Positions 1-8,181 of a stretch of DNA of 64,000 bases are shown here, one piece after another. A program made the translations under genes and the position numbers. Origin of the DNA: Halalkalibacillus sediminis (GTDB lineage Bacteria; Bacillota; Bacilli; Bacillales; Alkalibacillaceae); the NCBI RefSeq assembly GCF_002844535.1, contig NZ_PJNH01000002.1:496001-560000 (forward strand), in the 5' to 3' direction. Each line of letters starts with the position of its first letter. The stretch's first letter is position 1. Under the pieces are notes generated by a model. That model saw nothing but the letters and a program-made list of their open reading frames with translations, searched no databases and had not been told where the DNA came from.

Positions 1-705
1 ATCTATTCCTTGATGATCGTGACAACAGCACTTCCAGCCCCTTGGCAAGAAGTAGCTGGTGCTGGGTTACAGTGGGGAACTGGTGAAGTGGTCCGAGAAG
101 TGTTAGGTACAGGTGGAGTAGTCATACTTGTCGCTGCCTTATCTATGGGTATCTTCACTGGTTTGAATGGTTTCTTAATTTCAGCAAGCCGTGTACTATT
201 CGCGATGTCTCGTGGTTTAGTACTGCCAAGAAAATTTTCTGATTTACACCCTAAATACAATACTCCGACATTCGCAATTATTTTCGCAGCGATTATTGCA
301 ATGATTGCTCCTTGGTTTGGTCGAAATGTATTAGGTTGGATTGTTGGTATGTCTTCTGTAGGTGTGTCAATCGCATACTTCTATACAACTTTCACTGCTT
401 TCAAAATGTTGAAATGGTCAAAGAATGACCCAGGGTTCGATGAAACAAAACACATCGTCTCTCCATGGAGAAAAGTTACGGCTGTACTAGGTATGGCGTC
501 GTCGGTAGGGTTCCTAGGATTATTATTGATCCCAGGTTCACCAGCAGCTCTTGGTATCGAATCACTTGTTGCATTAATTGTCTGGATTGTCATTGGTGTA
601 GTGTTCTATATGATCCGAAGAAAAGATTTGATGAGCCATGACCGAGAAGATTTAGCGTACTTGATCTTAGGAGATAAGAAGTTTGATATCCAAGATAAAG
701 ACTAA
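1..705 (+). CDS. APC-family amino acid permease, C-terminal part
   Basis: The reading frame is open from base 1, so the N-terminal half lies outside the window; 234 codons remain. The visible part has a run of hydrophobic helices, the loop 'SASRVLFAMSRGLVLP' typical of amino acid/polyamine/organocation (APC) transporters, and a basic-acidic cytoplasmic tail ending in 'DKKFDIQDKD'. Proteins of this family import amino acids by proton or sodium symport in the cytoplasmic membrane. The substrate cannot be read from this fragment. It is followed at once by a strong intrinsic terminator and then by a convergent protease gene, so it ends its transcription unit here. Confidence 0.85.
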   Translation: MYSLMIVTTALPAPWQEVAGAGLQWGTGEVVREVLGTGGVVILVAALSMGIFTGLNGFLISASRVLFAMSRGLVLPRKFSDLHPKYNTPTFAIIFAAIIAMIAPWFGRNVLGWIVGMSSVGVSIAYFYTTFTAFKMLKWSKNDPGFDETKHIVSPWRKVTAVLGMASSVGFLGLLLIPGSPAALGIESLVALIVWIVIGVVFYMIRRKDLMSHDREDLAYLILGDKKFDIQDKD

Positions 706-720
706 TATTTCTAATAGAAA

Positions 721-754
721 ACCCGCTAAACGCCTTGTGGGCTAGCGGGTTTTT
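721..754 (+). terminator. Intrinsic terminator of the permease gene
   Basis: Perfect 8-bp stem ACCCGCTA / TAGCGGGT (721-728 with 743-750) followed by a T run. It lies 16 bases after the permease stop codon. Confidence 0.9.
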
Positions 755-761
755 AGTGTAA

Positions 762-795
762 AAAAAGAGATGCGATTTTGACGTCGCATCTCTTT
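762..795 (-). terminator. Intrinsic terminator of the subtilase gene
   Basis: Perfect 12-bp stem AAAGAGATGCGA / TCGCATCTCTTT (764-775 with 784-795). The A run before the left arm becomes the U tract on the minus strand. Together with the hairpin at 721-754 it insulates two convergent genes. Confidence 0.9.
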
Positions 796-809
796 CTAAT
801 TTTTCTAGC

Positions 810-2264
810 TTACTGTAATGCGTTTACGGCGTTCAAATGGCCTGCACCGAAGTATTTCTTTTCTTCACCTGCGACACCTTCAACACCATTTTTCAATAAT
901 TGATGTTTTACTTGTGCTGGGCTAAGTTCTCCGTCATGCTGATCAATAATCATACCAACAACGGCAGAAACTTTAGGCGTAGCCATTGAAGTACCTACAC
1001 TGAAGTAATATCCATCGTCTGAGCGGTTGTCAGCGCTTAAGTTGAACTCCCAGTAGTGCATTCGGTTAGCGAGGTACTCGTCTAAGCGACCTTCTGAAGC
1101 ATATTGAGTGTACAGACGAGTATCACCACCGACAGTAGCTAGGTCAATAGCACCCGCGCCGTAGTTTGAGTAAATTGAAAGAATGTCTTCAGGACCAGTT
1201 GCGGAAACATTGATGACTCCTGATAAGTTAGCAGGAACCACTTCGCCAGATCCACGGAATTCGATGTCTTCAGTTCCGTAATTGTCGTTCATGAACTGAG
1301 TAACTTGGTTTTTCTTGGTAATATCAAGTGCATCATTTCCTGCTGATGTAACGATGATCGCGCCTTTGTCGTTCACATATTGAACAGCACGTTTATACGC
1401 GACGTAATCAGCTACGTCGTTACCAGCGTTCTCCATTTTACCTGTTTCAGGGTTACGTACAAAAACCTGGCCTAAAAGATCCATGCCGCCTAAGCTCATG
1501 GATAGAACGTCGTTTCCATCATCTGCTGCAGAAATCATTGCATTATAGATCCAGCCTGATTCAGCTGAGCTTGTTCCGAATACGCGGTAAGCACGTAATC
1601 CTAAGTCAGGTGCTACACCAAGCATTCCGTTTCCTGCTCCAGCGATTGAACCAGATACATGACTTCCATGTCCATGCAAGTCGACGAAATTACCCGGATC
1701 TCCAGTTTCATTTGGTTCAGTACCACGGAATCCTCCAGCTGGAACAAAGTTCTTAGATCCATCTAGAAGGTTTGGAGCCAGGTCGATATGAGTCGGGTTG
1801 ATCCCAGTATCAATCACCGCTACTGATGTATCATGTGAACCTGTTGATATGTCATAGCTCGCTCCGTTTTCAGTGATACGCTGGATATCCCACTGAATTG
1901 GCCAGAAGCCAGCTTCTTCTGTATTTGCATCATTAATAATATTAGAAGCTTCTTCTTCACTTAACTCAATGCGTTCAGTTTCAGTTACATCCCATGAAAA
2001 AGATTCGTTTGCTAGTGATACTGATTTGAAACCCTTGATTTCTTTTAAATCTCCTTTTGAAGCTTTAACCTGATAGTATCCTATTTCAGGGACTTCATAC
2101 ACAATCTCTGCATCGGTAAGAGAAAGATCCCCTTTAAAAGCTTCAGCTTTCGCATTGTTCTTCAAGACAACCGAATAATAGTCTTCTGAAGCAGCTTGTC
2201 CAAAAGTGGTAAAAGAAAATGTTAATACAAGTAATGTGATAATTGTTGATACAATATAACGCAT
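810..2264 (-). CDS. Secreted subtilisin-like serine protease (S8 family)
   Basis: A 484-residue secreted peptidase. Residues 1-24 form a signal peptide (MRYIVSTIITLLVLTF, then FGQA). Residues 25-115 look like an inhibitor-type propeptide. The S8 catalytic triad is visible: Asp152 in 'VIDTGI', His199 in 'HGHGSHVSG', Ser426 in 'GTSMATP', with the oxyanion Asn310 in 'TSAGN'. There is no C-terminal anchor or repeat domain, so the enzyme is probably released. A run of five G (GAGGGGG) lies 7-8 bases before the ATG. The gene is monocistronic, facing the permease gene. Exoproteases of this type are commonly DegU-controlled, and degSU lies 3.5 kb away, but no DegU site was identified. Family certain, substrate unknown. 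Confidence 0.93.
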   Translation of the reverse strand: MRYIVSTIITLLVLTFSFTTFGQAASEDYYSVVLKNNAKAEAFKGDLSLTDAEIVYEVPEIGYYQVKASKGDLKEIKGFKSVSLANESFSWDVTETERIELSEEEASNIINDANTEEAGFWPIQWDIQRITENGASYDISTGSHDTSVAVIDTGINPTHIDLAPNLLDGSKNFVPAGGFRGTEPNETGDPGNFVDLHGHGSHVSGSIAGAGNGMLGVAPDLGLRAYRVFGTSSAESGWIYNAMISAADDGNDVLSMSLGGMDLLGQVFVRNPETGKMENAGNDVADYVAYKRAVQYVNDKGAIIVTSAGNDALDITKKNQVTQFMNDNYGTEDIEFRGSGEVVPANLSGVINVSATGPEDILSIYSNYGAGAIDLATVGGDTRLYTQYASEGRLDEYLANRMHYWEFNLSADNRSDDGYYFSVGTSMATPKVSAVVGMIIDQHDGELSPAQVKHQLLKNGVEGVAGEEKKYFGAGHLNAVNALQ

Positions 2265-2326
2265 CCAATTCCCCCTCGATTTTTTTAAATATTCTCACAG
2301 TTATAGTTTACTACATTAGTCAATAA

Positions 2327-2341
2327 ATTCCCTTGGGGAAT
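2327..2341. promoter_or_regulatory. Palindrome upstream of the subtilase gene, possible operator
   Basis: Perfect inverted repeat ATTCCC-TTG-GGGAAT about 65 bases upstream of the protease start. It sits where an operator for the leftward promoter could be. No known regulator is matched; function is inference. Confidence 0.35.
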
Positions 2342-2676
2342 GTGTACTGTTTTTCTACTAGGAAAATATGTTCAGTAAAAAATGTTGATATTAGTCGGAA
2401 GGTTATCATATAAAGGTTTAAGTGCCCGGGTAATTTGAACTGTATTAGGAATAGTTGAGCTTTATTATAAATCAATAAGTCTTATGGGTGGTACATAATA
2501 ATTATTATAAATAAAAAATAATTATCGAAACTTGAATTAAAAATATTCGAAAATAGCGAGTTAATCGTGTATTTCTAATTTTATTTCTCAACCTCCAACC
2601 TATTGTAAAAGTTATTCAACTATAATAAACTATAGTTAACCTCGATCATAAAGGTTATTTAGACGCTATCTTTTTG

Positions 2677-2711
2677 CCACCTTCTTATTAGAAGGTGGTC
2701 TTTTTTTTTTG
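2677..2711 (+). terminator. Orphan intrinsic terminator
   Basis: Perfect 9-bp stem CCACCTTCT / AGAAGGTGG with a TATT loop, followed by TC and a run of ten T. No gene on the plus strand precedes it within 400 bases. It either ends a short untranslated transcript starting near the TATAAT at 2621 or acts as an attenuator in the leader of the CAP-domain gene at 2814. Confidence 0.8.
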
Positions 2712-2813
2712 CCTAAAAACAATAATTGGAATAAAAGCGGTTATCTACGCCTATTGCGGTTTTCTGAACGATACTAGATACTTTTCATAATAAATGATAA
2801 GGGGCTAGTTCTC

Positions 2814-3776
2814 GTGAATAAAGGGATTATATATTTAATCATGATGTTTGGATTGTCGTATCTATCAACTGGTTATTCAATAGATGAATATCTAGCAAAT
2901 CATACGGAAAATTTTGAATTGATAGAGGAGACTTTTGAACCAAACAGAAATCAACTGATGTATTCAGAACAATTGAGTACATACAAGTTTCCGCTGGTAT
3001 CTAATAAGACATCGGATAGTGGTGAGAAACTGAAGGAGGATGCTGACACATCATCTTCTAACGAAAGTGTCCCTGAAGATGAGATAAGTAATAGAGAAAC
3101 TGAAGAAAAAAATGAAAATAAACCACCTATATCCGAAGAAGAGAAAGCAAATGAAAATAAGGATGAAAGTAACTCCGATGAGCAAAAAAGTGATAAAGGT
3201 GAACCTGAGAGTAACACTGAAAAAGATCAAGCGAAAAAAGAAAACGATAACTCTGGTGAAGTAGAAGAAAGTGAAAAAGAACAAAAGAATCTTGAAGAAG
3301 AAGTAACCGAAAAAGAAAAAGTCCCTGAGGAAAAGGATATAGAAGAAGTCGAGGAAGAAGAGACACAAGAAAAGGAGACCCAATTAGAATCGAATCCAAC
3401 TTTTGAAAAACAAGTCGTAACATTAGTGAATCAGGTAAGAAAAGAACACGGTCTTGACCCTCTTCAACAAAGTCAACGAGTTGGTGGAGTTGCTAGAGAC
3501 AAATCTATAGATATGGCAGAGCATAATTATTTCAGTCATCAGTCCCCTAATTACGGTTCTCCATTCGATATGTTGGAGGCTTATGGGATCAGTTACCGTG
3601 CAGCAGGAGAGAATATCGCTATGGGCCAAGGAAGTCCTGAACAGGTGATGGACTCATGGATGAATAGCGAAGGGCACAGGAAGAATATTTTGAGTGAGAA
3701 TTTTAACCAACTGGGAGTCGGTTTCATCAAAGAGGATGGCCAGACCTACTGGACACAAATTTTTATAAGTAATTAA
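2814..3776 (+). CDS. Secreted CAP-domain (SCP/PR1-like) protein with acidic linker
   Basis: A 320-residue protein starting at GTG behind AAGGGG. Residues 1-22 are a signal peptide. Residues about 60-195 are low-complexity and dominated by Glu, Lys, Asp, Asn and Ser. Residues about 197-320 are a CAP domain of the bacterial YkwD type, with the hallmark 'SHQSP', 'GENIA', 'GHRKNI' and a C-terminal Trp-Thr-Gln segment. The biochemical role of bacterial CAP domains is unsettled; they are extracytoplasmic and often linked to the envelope or spore coat. The highly acidic linker fits a spacer through the wall and a salt-adapted secretome. Followed by its own terminator, so probably monocistronic. Confidence 0.88.
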   Translation: MNKGIIYLIMMFGLSYLSTGYSIDEYLANHTENFELIEETFEPNRNQLMYSEQLSTYKFPLVSNKTSDSGEKLKEDADTSSSNESVPEDEISNRETEEKNENKPPISEEEKANENKDESNSDEQKSDKGEPESNTEKDQAKKENDNSGEVEESEKEQKNLEEEVTEKEKVPEEKDIEEVEEEETQEKETQLESNPTFEKQVVTLVNQVRKEHGLDPLQQSQRVGGVARDKSIDMAEHNYFSHQSPNYGSPFDMLEAYGISYRAAGENIAMGQGSPEQVMDSWMNSEGHRKNILSENFNQLGVGFIKEDGQTYWTQIFISN

Positions 3777-3803
3777 GGGAGAAACTTGTTACATTACAAA
3801 AAT

Positions 3804-3857
3804 CCGAACTATGATTCGAAATTCCAAAAAAGGAATCCGAAAAAGTTCGGGTTTTCT
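3804..3857 (+). terminator. Terminator after the CAP-domain gene
   Basis: Outer stem CCGAACT / AGTTCGG (3804-3810 with 3844-3850) around an inner ATTCC/GGAAT hairpin, then GTTTTCTTT. The lytR gene converges from the other side. Confidence 0.7.
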
Positions 3858-3927
3858 TTGTGTTTGATAGTAATTCAACTATAGAGGGGTGGAGTAATTA
3901 GGATTCAAAAAAGAAATTTGAATGAAA

Positions 3928-4908
3928 TCAAATCTCTTCGCTTTCTTTATCGTTCGTTACAGTAGATGGGTTAATCTCTAAATGGTTTTGAAGTTTTTGC
4001 TTTATGTCAGTAACGCTTTCTTGGTTTAATTGGAAATAATAAACGCCATCTTTCATCAAATCAGATCCATCCAGTTGATGTTTATTAATATCTAAAGAGT
4101 TTGATGAAGATACATAATTGTGAAATTTGACCATTTCATCAAAAGTAATATTGGTCGTCATGTGATCCCCGACGGACTGAATTAACGATTTGTATTTGGT
4201 GACTGATGAAAATGATAAGGTTTTATTTATAATTGTTTGTAAAATCTTCATCTGACGTTCACCTCTATAAAGGTCGTTATCATATTTGCGTGTCCTCGCC
4301 AAGGCTAGAGCTTCTTCCCCGTTTAATACTTGCTCCCCCTCTTGTAAGTAAATCGCGTTCTTTTCATCTTCGCTGTTAAATTCGGTTAAATTGTAAGGAA
4401 CATCAAAAGTAATGCCGTTCAAATTGTCAACGATTTCGACGAATGCTTTAAAATCCATTCTTACATAATAATCCACAGGAACATCCAGTAAATTTTCGAC
4501 AGTGGATACGGTGTTATCGAGACCTGCTATCGCATGTGTGTGCGTGATCTTATCCTTTTCTTGTTGGTAAGTGACATCGACATAAGAATCTCTAGGGATA
4601 CTCACAAGATTTATAGACGACTCCTCTTTGTTCAAAGTAGCTAAGACCAAAGCATCTGCGAGACTAGATTCATCTTTTCTGTTTTCATTGTCATCGATTC
4701 CAACAAATAGAATGGAAACATTATCAACCTCAGGGTCTATCTTTTCATCACGCTTTTCGGATACATCTCCTCGCTCCAAGGGTTCGTGTGATTCATTAAC
4801 AACCCTTTCAGCTTCTTGAAAAAGATCGACAGCATAGATTGTAGCTGCGCTGAGTCCAGCTATTAAAATGGTTATGACTGAGAGTATGACTTTCTTTTTC
4901 TTGCTCAT
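3928..4908 (-). CDS. lytR: LytR-CpsA-Psr (LCP) family wall-polymer ligase
   Basis: A 326-residue protein with a short basic N-terminus and one membrane anchor (residues about 6-28), then an extracellular LCP domain beginning at 'VSILFVGIDD' and containing the conserved 'LVSIPRDSYVDV' and 'ALARTRKYDNDLYRGERQ' segments that carry the polyprenyl-phosphate-binding Asp and Arg residues. LCP proteins transfer teichoic-acid-type polymers from a lipid carrier to peptidoglycan. GGAGAAC lies 6 bases before the ATG. It lies 22 bases downstream of yvyE on the same strand; in B. subtilis lytR (tagU) is also next to yvyE and degS. Confidence 0.92.
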   Translation of the reverse strand: MSKKKKVILSVITILIAGLSAATIYAVDLFQEAERVVNESHEPLERGDVSEKRDEKIDPEVDNVSILFVGIDDNENRKDESSLADALVLATLNKEESSINLVSIPRDSYVDVTYQQEKDKITHTHAIAGLDNTVSTVENLLDVPVDYYVRMDFKAFVEIVDNLNGITFDVPYNLTEFNSEDEKNAIYLQEGEQVLNGEEALALARTRKYDNDLYRGERQMKILQTIINKTLSFSSVTKYKSLIQSVGDHMTTNITFDEMVKFHNYVSSSNSLDINKHQLDGSDLMKDGVYYFQLNQESVTDIKQKLQNHLEINPSTVTNDKESEEI

Positions 4909-4930
4909 TGATCGTTCTCCCTTATAAGTT

Positions 4931-5569
4931 TTATAGATTTAAAGCCTTTTCGACATAGGCCTGTTTATCTGTGTTGATGACTGCTTGCCCGCTGGTGATA
5001 TCAGTTATCCATGTCGTGAAGGCTTCTTGTTTAGAGATAGGGACATACATATGGAAGGCGACATTTTCTTCATATCGAATATCATCTAATATGTATTCGC
5101 TATTACGTAGTTCGTTTTCCACTTTTCCAATCAGACCATAATCCACAGTAATGATGACCTCTTGCATGAGTGAGCGTTCAACTACGCCGGTGTGTTTAAT
5201 CGCTTCAGAAGTTGCATTCGAATAAGCTCGGATTAAACCACCTGCACCCAATTTCACACCGCCAAAATAACGGGTAACCACGACAGTCGTATCTTTCAGG
5301 TCCATTCTTTTCAAAACTTCTAACATCGGAACGCCTGCAGTTCCGCTAGGCTCTCCGTCGTCATGTGCTTTTTGAGTCAGGTTTTGTTCTCCAATCATGT
5401 ATGCTGAACAGTTATGATTCGCATCTTTATGTTTTTTCTTGATCGATACTATAAATGCTTGCGCTTCTTCTTGGGTTTCTGTACGTTTAACATATCCGAT
5501 GAAGCGAGATTTTTGAATGGTGATTTCGTGACTGCCTTCTTGCTTCACAGTTATATATTTTTCCAACAT
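4931..5569 (-). CDS. yvyE: YigZ/IMPACT-family protein YvyE
   Basis: UPF0029/IMPACT N-terminal domain with the signature 'AHDDGEPSGTAGVPMLEVL' at about residues 65-84 and 'TRYFGGVKLGAGGLIRAY', then a C-terminal ferredoxin-like domain. Family members are small conserved proteins of uncertain function; the eukaryotic relative IMPACT influences translation control. I place the start at the ATG at 5567-5569, 11 bases after AGGAGG. A TTG three codons upstream is only 2 bases from the same AGGAGG. First gene of the leftward yvyE-lytR unit and divergent from degS, as in B. subtilis. Confidence 0.9.
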   Translation of the reverse strand: MLEKYITVKQEGSHEITIQKSRFIGYVKRTETQEEAQAFIVSIKKKHKDANHNCSAYMIGEQNLTQKAHDDGEPSGTAGVPMLEVLKRMDLKDTTVVVTRYFGGVKLGAGGLIRAYSNATSEAIKHTGVVERSLMQEVIITVDYGLIGKVENELRNSEYILDDIRYEENVAFHMYVPISKQEAFTTWITDITSGQAVINTDKQAYVEKALNL

Positions 5570-5595
5570 GTTCGACAAATCCTCCTAAAACTTTA

Positions 5596-5625
5596 TTATA
5601 TATTAAATGAGGTTCGTCCGGCAAT
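5596..5625 (-). promoter_or_regulatory. Promoter for yvyE-lytR
   Basis: On the minus strand TATAAT (5596-5601) and TTGCCG (5620-5625) are 18 bases apart, 27 bases upstream of the yvyE ATG. Confidence 0.5.
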
Positions 5626-5694
5626 TTAATTAATTGTGAACATTTGGTTGTTTCCCCACTTGAAAGAATGGGAAATAGTGCTAACATAGGGCTT

Positions 5695-5722
5695 TTGACA
5701 GCACTAAAAAAATTCTTATGAT
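5695..5722 (+). promoter_or_regulatory. Sigma-A promoter of degS
   Basis: TTGACA (5695-5700), 16 bases, TATGAT (5717-5722). A consensus -35 and near-consensus -10, about 70 bases before the degS ATG. Confidence 0.75.
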
Positions 5723-5792
5723 AAAATATATCCATAACCCCCATGAAAAAAGTCTTAGGACCGAATTGTGTGGTTATATTGGAGGTAGTTTA

Positions 5793-6932
5793 ATGTCCGA
5801 TACGAAAGTAAATGACAAATCATTAGACTCAATAATAGGCGATATGGTCAGTGTCGTTACCAATAGTAAAGAGGAAATTTTTGAATTAGGTGAAGAAACC
5901 AGAAATCAAGAAGAGGCATTACGAGAAGAAATTGACCAAATTAAAAAAGAAGTTACTCAAACTATAGAAGAAAATGACCGATTAGAAAAGAAGATGAAAC
6001 TTGCTCGCAAGCGTCTGTCTGAAGTAAGTAAAAACTTTGATCAATTTACTGAACAGGAAGTTCGGAAGGTTTATAACAGCACACATGAGATTCAGACTCA
6101 GTTAATAGTTACACGGCAGAAAGAAGTACAATTGATCAAACGACGTGATGAAGTAGAAGCTCGGCTGAAGTCTTTGGGCAAAAGCATAGAACGGGCTGAA
6201 AACATCATGAGTAAAATCAATGTGATCCTGAGCTATTTACAAGAAGACTTTCGCGACGTGAACAAAACACTCACAGCAGCCAAGGAAAAACATGAATTCG
6301 GACTTCAAATCATTGATGCCCAGGAAGAAGAGCGTCGTAAGCTTTCTCGTGAAATTCATGATGGGCCAGCTCAGATGCTGGCAAACGTTTTGATTCGATC
6401 TGACATTGTCGGGAAGACTTTCCGTGAGCGCGGTGTGGATGAAGCATTGGGTGAAGTGAAGGAAGTAAAGGAAATGGTTCGAAGTGCGCTCTATGAGGTT
6501 CGCCGCATTATTTATGACTTGCGACCAATGGCACTTGATGATCTAGGTTTGATTCCTACATTGCGCAAGTATTTAGGCACAACAGAGGACTATCACGATA
6601 CCAGAATCGAATTTTTACCAAAGGGTAAAGAAAAAAGATATACTCATAAATTCGAGGCTGCCGTATTCAGACTTGTGCAAGAGAGCGTCCAAAACGCTGT
6701 GAAGCACTCAGACGCCAGCTTGATCCGTGTCATATATGAAGAAACGAGTACACATTTAAACGTCCACATCATTGATAATGGAAAAGGCTTTGACACAAGT
6801 GAAAAAAAGGCAGGGTCTTTCGGTCTTGTAGGCATGCGCGAGAGAATCGAAATGCTAGAAGGCGAGATTCAAATAGAATCGAACGCCGACCAAGGAACGA
6901 AGGTTAAAATTTCCTTGCCATCCGTATATTAG
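5793..6932 (+). CDS. degS: Two-component sensor histidine kinase DegS
   Basis: A cytoplasmic sensor kinase of 379 residues. Residues about 1-170 are a long coiled-coil DegS sensor domain without membrane segments. His189 in 'SREIHDGPAQML' is the HisKA_3 phosphoacceptor, the same number as in B. subtilis DegS. The C-terminal HATPase domain shows the N box ('VQESVQNAVKHS'), 'DNGKGFD' and 'GLVGMRER'. It phosphorylates DegU and so tunes degradative enzymes, competence and motility. The ATG at 5793 follows GGAGG by 7 bases and gives the expected N-terminus; the frame is open further upstream, but that part lies inside the promoter. degU follows after 118 bases. Confidence 0.96.
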   Translation: MSDTKVNDKSLDSIIGDMVSVVTNSKEEIFELGEETRNQEEALREEIDQIKKEVTQTIEENDRLEKKMKLARKRLSEVSKNFDQFTEQEVRKVYNSTHEIQTQLIVTRQKEVQLIKRRDEVEARLKSLGKSIERAENIMSKINVILSYLQEDFRDVNKTLTAAKEKHEFGLQIIDAQEEERRKLSREIHDGPAQMLANVLIRSDIVGKTFRERGVDEALGEVKEVKEMVRSALYEVRRIIYDLRPMALDDLGLIPTLRKYLGTTEDYHDTRIEFLPKGKEKRYTHKFEAAVFRLVQESVQNAVKHSDASLIRVIYEETSTHLNVHIIDNGKGFDTSEKKAGSFGLVGMRERIEMLEGEIQIESNADQGTKVKISLPSVY

Positions 6933-7050
6933 TTGTTATTGGGTATATCTCAAATAAGTTCTTTGTAGTACAATTGTAAAGAAATTATAAAGTGTAAAAG
7001 TTTTAATAGAGGGTATAATTGAGTAAACCACGTTTAGGAGGGTTCTAGTA

Positions 7051-7737
7051 ATGACTAGTATCGTTTTGATTGACGACCACAAACTATTCCGTGAAGGAAT
7101 TAAACGCATATTGGAATTCGAAAAAGAATTCGATGTAGTAGCAGAAGGAAACGACGGATCCGAAGCAGTAGATTTAATAGAAGCACATTCACCAGATATC
7201 GTAATCATGGACATCAATATGCCGGACATGAACGGTGTGGAAGCGACACGCAAATTGATAGAGAAATATGAAGATTTGCGAGTAATTATCCTGTCAATCC
7301 ATGACGATGAGTCATACGTTACGCATGCCTTGAAGTCAGGCGCGCTAGGTTATATGTTGAAGGAAATGGACACAGACGAGCTAGTCAACGCAATCAAAAT
7401 CGTCAGCGACGGCGGATCATATGTCCACCCGAAAGTAACCCATAATTTGATCAAAGATTACCATCGTCTAGCTTCTGGAGGCGGTGCTGAACAAGCAGCG
7501 AATGGCTTCCAAAGAGTAGAGTATCGTAAACCATTGCATCTGCTGACTCGCCGTGAGTGCGAAGTCCTACAACTGATGACAGATGGAAAAAGTAATAGAG
7601 GCATTTCAGAAGTGTTGTTTATTAGTGAGAAGACAGTAAAGAACCACGTATCGAACATTTTGCAGAAAATGAACGTAAATGACCGTACCCAGGCTGTTGT
7701 AACAGCTATTAAAAACGGCTGGGTGGAAGTTGAATAG
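7051..7737 (+). CDS. degU: Response regulator DegU
   Basis: A 228-residue NarL-type regulator. The receiver domain (1-120) has the acidic pair Asp8-Asp9, the phosphoacceptor Asp54 in 'VIMDINMP' and the conserved switch Thr/Ser and Lys positions. The C-terminal LuxR-type helix-turn-helix starts at '[18 protein letters not shown]'. Phosphorylated and unphosphorylated DegU control exoenzymes, competence and flagellar genes. TAGGAGGG precedes the ATG. The 118-base gap from degS holds a TATAAT at 7016-7021 with only a poor -35, so a separate degU promoter is possible, as known in B. subtilis. Ends at a UUCG-loop terminator. Confidence 0.97.
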   Translation: MTSIVLIDDHKLFREGIKRILEFEKEFDVVAEGNDGSEAVDLIEAHSPDIVIMDINMPDMNGVEATRKLIEKYEDLRVIILSIHDDESYVTHALKSGALGYMLKEMDTDELVNAIKIVSDGGSYVHPKVTHNLIKDYHRLASGGGAEQAANGFQRVEYRKPLHLLTRRECEVLQLMTDGKSNRGISEVLFISEKTVKNHVSNILQKMNVNDRTQAVVTAIKNGWVEVE

Positions 7738-7750
7738 AACTTATATGTGA

Positions 7751-7776
7751 AAATCCCGCTTCGGCGGGATTTTTTT
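7751..7776 (+). terminator. Intrinsic terminator of degSU
   Basis: AAATCCCGC-TTCG-GCGGGATTT, a perfect 9-bp stem capped by a TTCG tetraloop and followed by T residues. Confidence 0.95.
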
Positions 7777-7801
7777 CGTTATAGAGGGTGGAGTTGGATG
7801 C

Positions 7802-7990
7802 TGAGTGAGGATTTAACTGTCTCGAGTCAGAATTTATTTGTTCTGAGTCTGCGTTTATCCCTTTTGAGTCTGCATTTACGCCTCAAGAGTCTGCGTTTAT
7901 CCCTTTTAAGTCTGCATTTACGCCTCAAGAGTCTGCGTTTATCTCTTCTGAGTCTGCGATTACGCTTCACGAGTCCACAAATAATGATCT
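7802..7990. repeat. Tandem array of nine 21-bp units with 42-bp alternation
   Basis: Nine consecutive units of exactly 21 bases begin at 7802, 7823, 7844, 7865, 7886, 7907, 7928, 7949 and 7970. The six central units (7844-7969) are well conserved and start (T/A)(G/A)AGTCTGC; the outer ones decay to a GAGT(C) core. Units alternate between a GTTTATCCCTTT-type and an ATTTACGCCTCA-type half, giving a 42-bp higher-order period. The array fills the gap between the degU terminator and the NERD gene. A plus-strand frame through it encodes only a Leu/Ser/Arg repeat without a ribosome site and is not a gene. From 7991 to 8140 there is only AT-rich sequence. Confidence 0.85.
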
Positions 7991-8181
7991 TTATGAGCGA
8001 AGAAAATTTTCAAAAAAATTTTTCAACCTTATCTTTATTTAATTATTTGAGGATATGATTCAACGGTTGCAAATTAGTCACACATATTTTAAGTATCTCT
8101 ATATGAAGGAAATTCTTCATCGCTTTTCTTTTAAATTCTATTGATTATAATAGAATCATCTCGCTATTGGAGGTGCTCAAC

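Larger units (their letters stand above)
2265..2813. other. Intergenic region between divergent secreted-protein genes
   Basis: About 550 AT-rich bases with no convincing gene. It contains a perfect palindrome at 2327-2341 upstream of the subtilase, an inverted repeat AACTATA/TATAGTT (2618-2624 with 2631-2637) around a TATAAT hexamer at 2621-2626, and a strong orphan terminator at 2677-2711. Between roughly 2345 and 2600 I see nothing beyond AT-rich sequence. Confidence 0.6.

Noticed and set aside
3051-3423. Two overlapping minus-strand frames opposite the CAP gene
   Set aside because: They mirror the purine-rich acidic linker, giving Phe/Leu-rich nonsense without start signals.
7802-7990. 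CRISPR array
   Set aside because: Units are contiguous 21-bp tandem copies without unique spacers, and no cas genes are near.
7747-8058. 103-residue plus-strand frame rich in Leu, Ser and Arg repeats
   Set aside because: It is the translation of the 21-bp array, overlaps the degU terminator and has no ribosome site.
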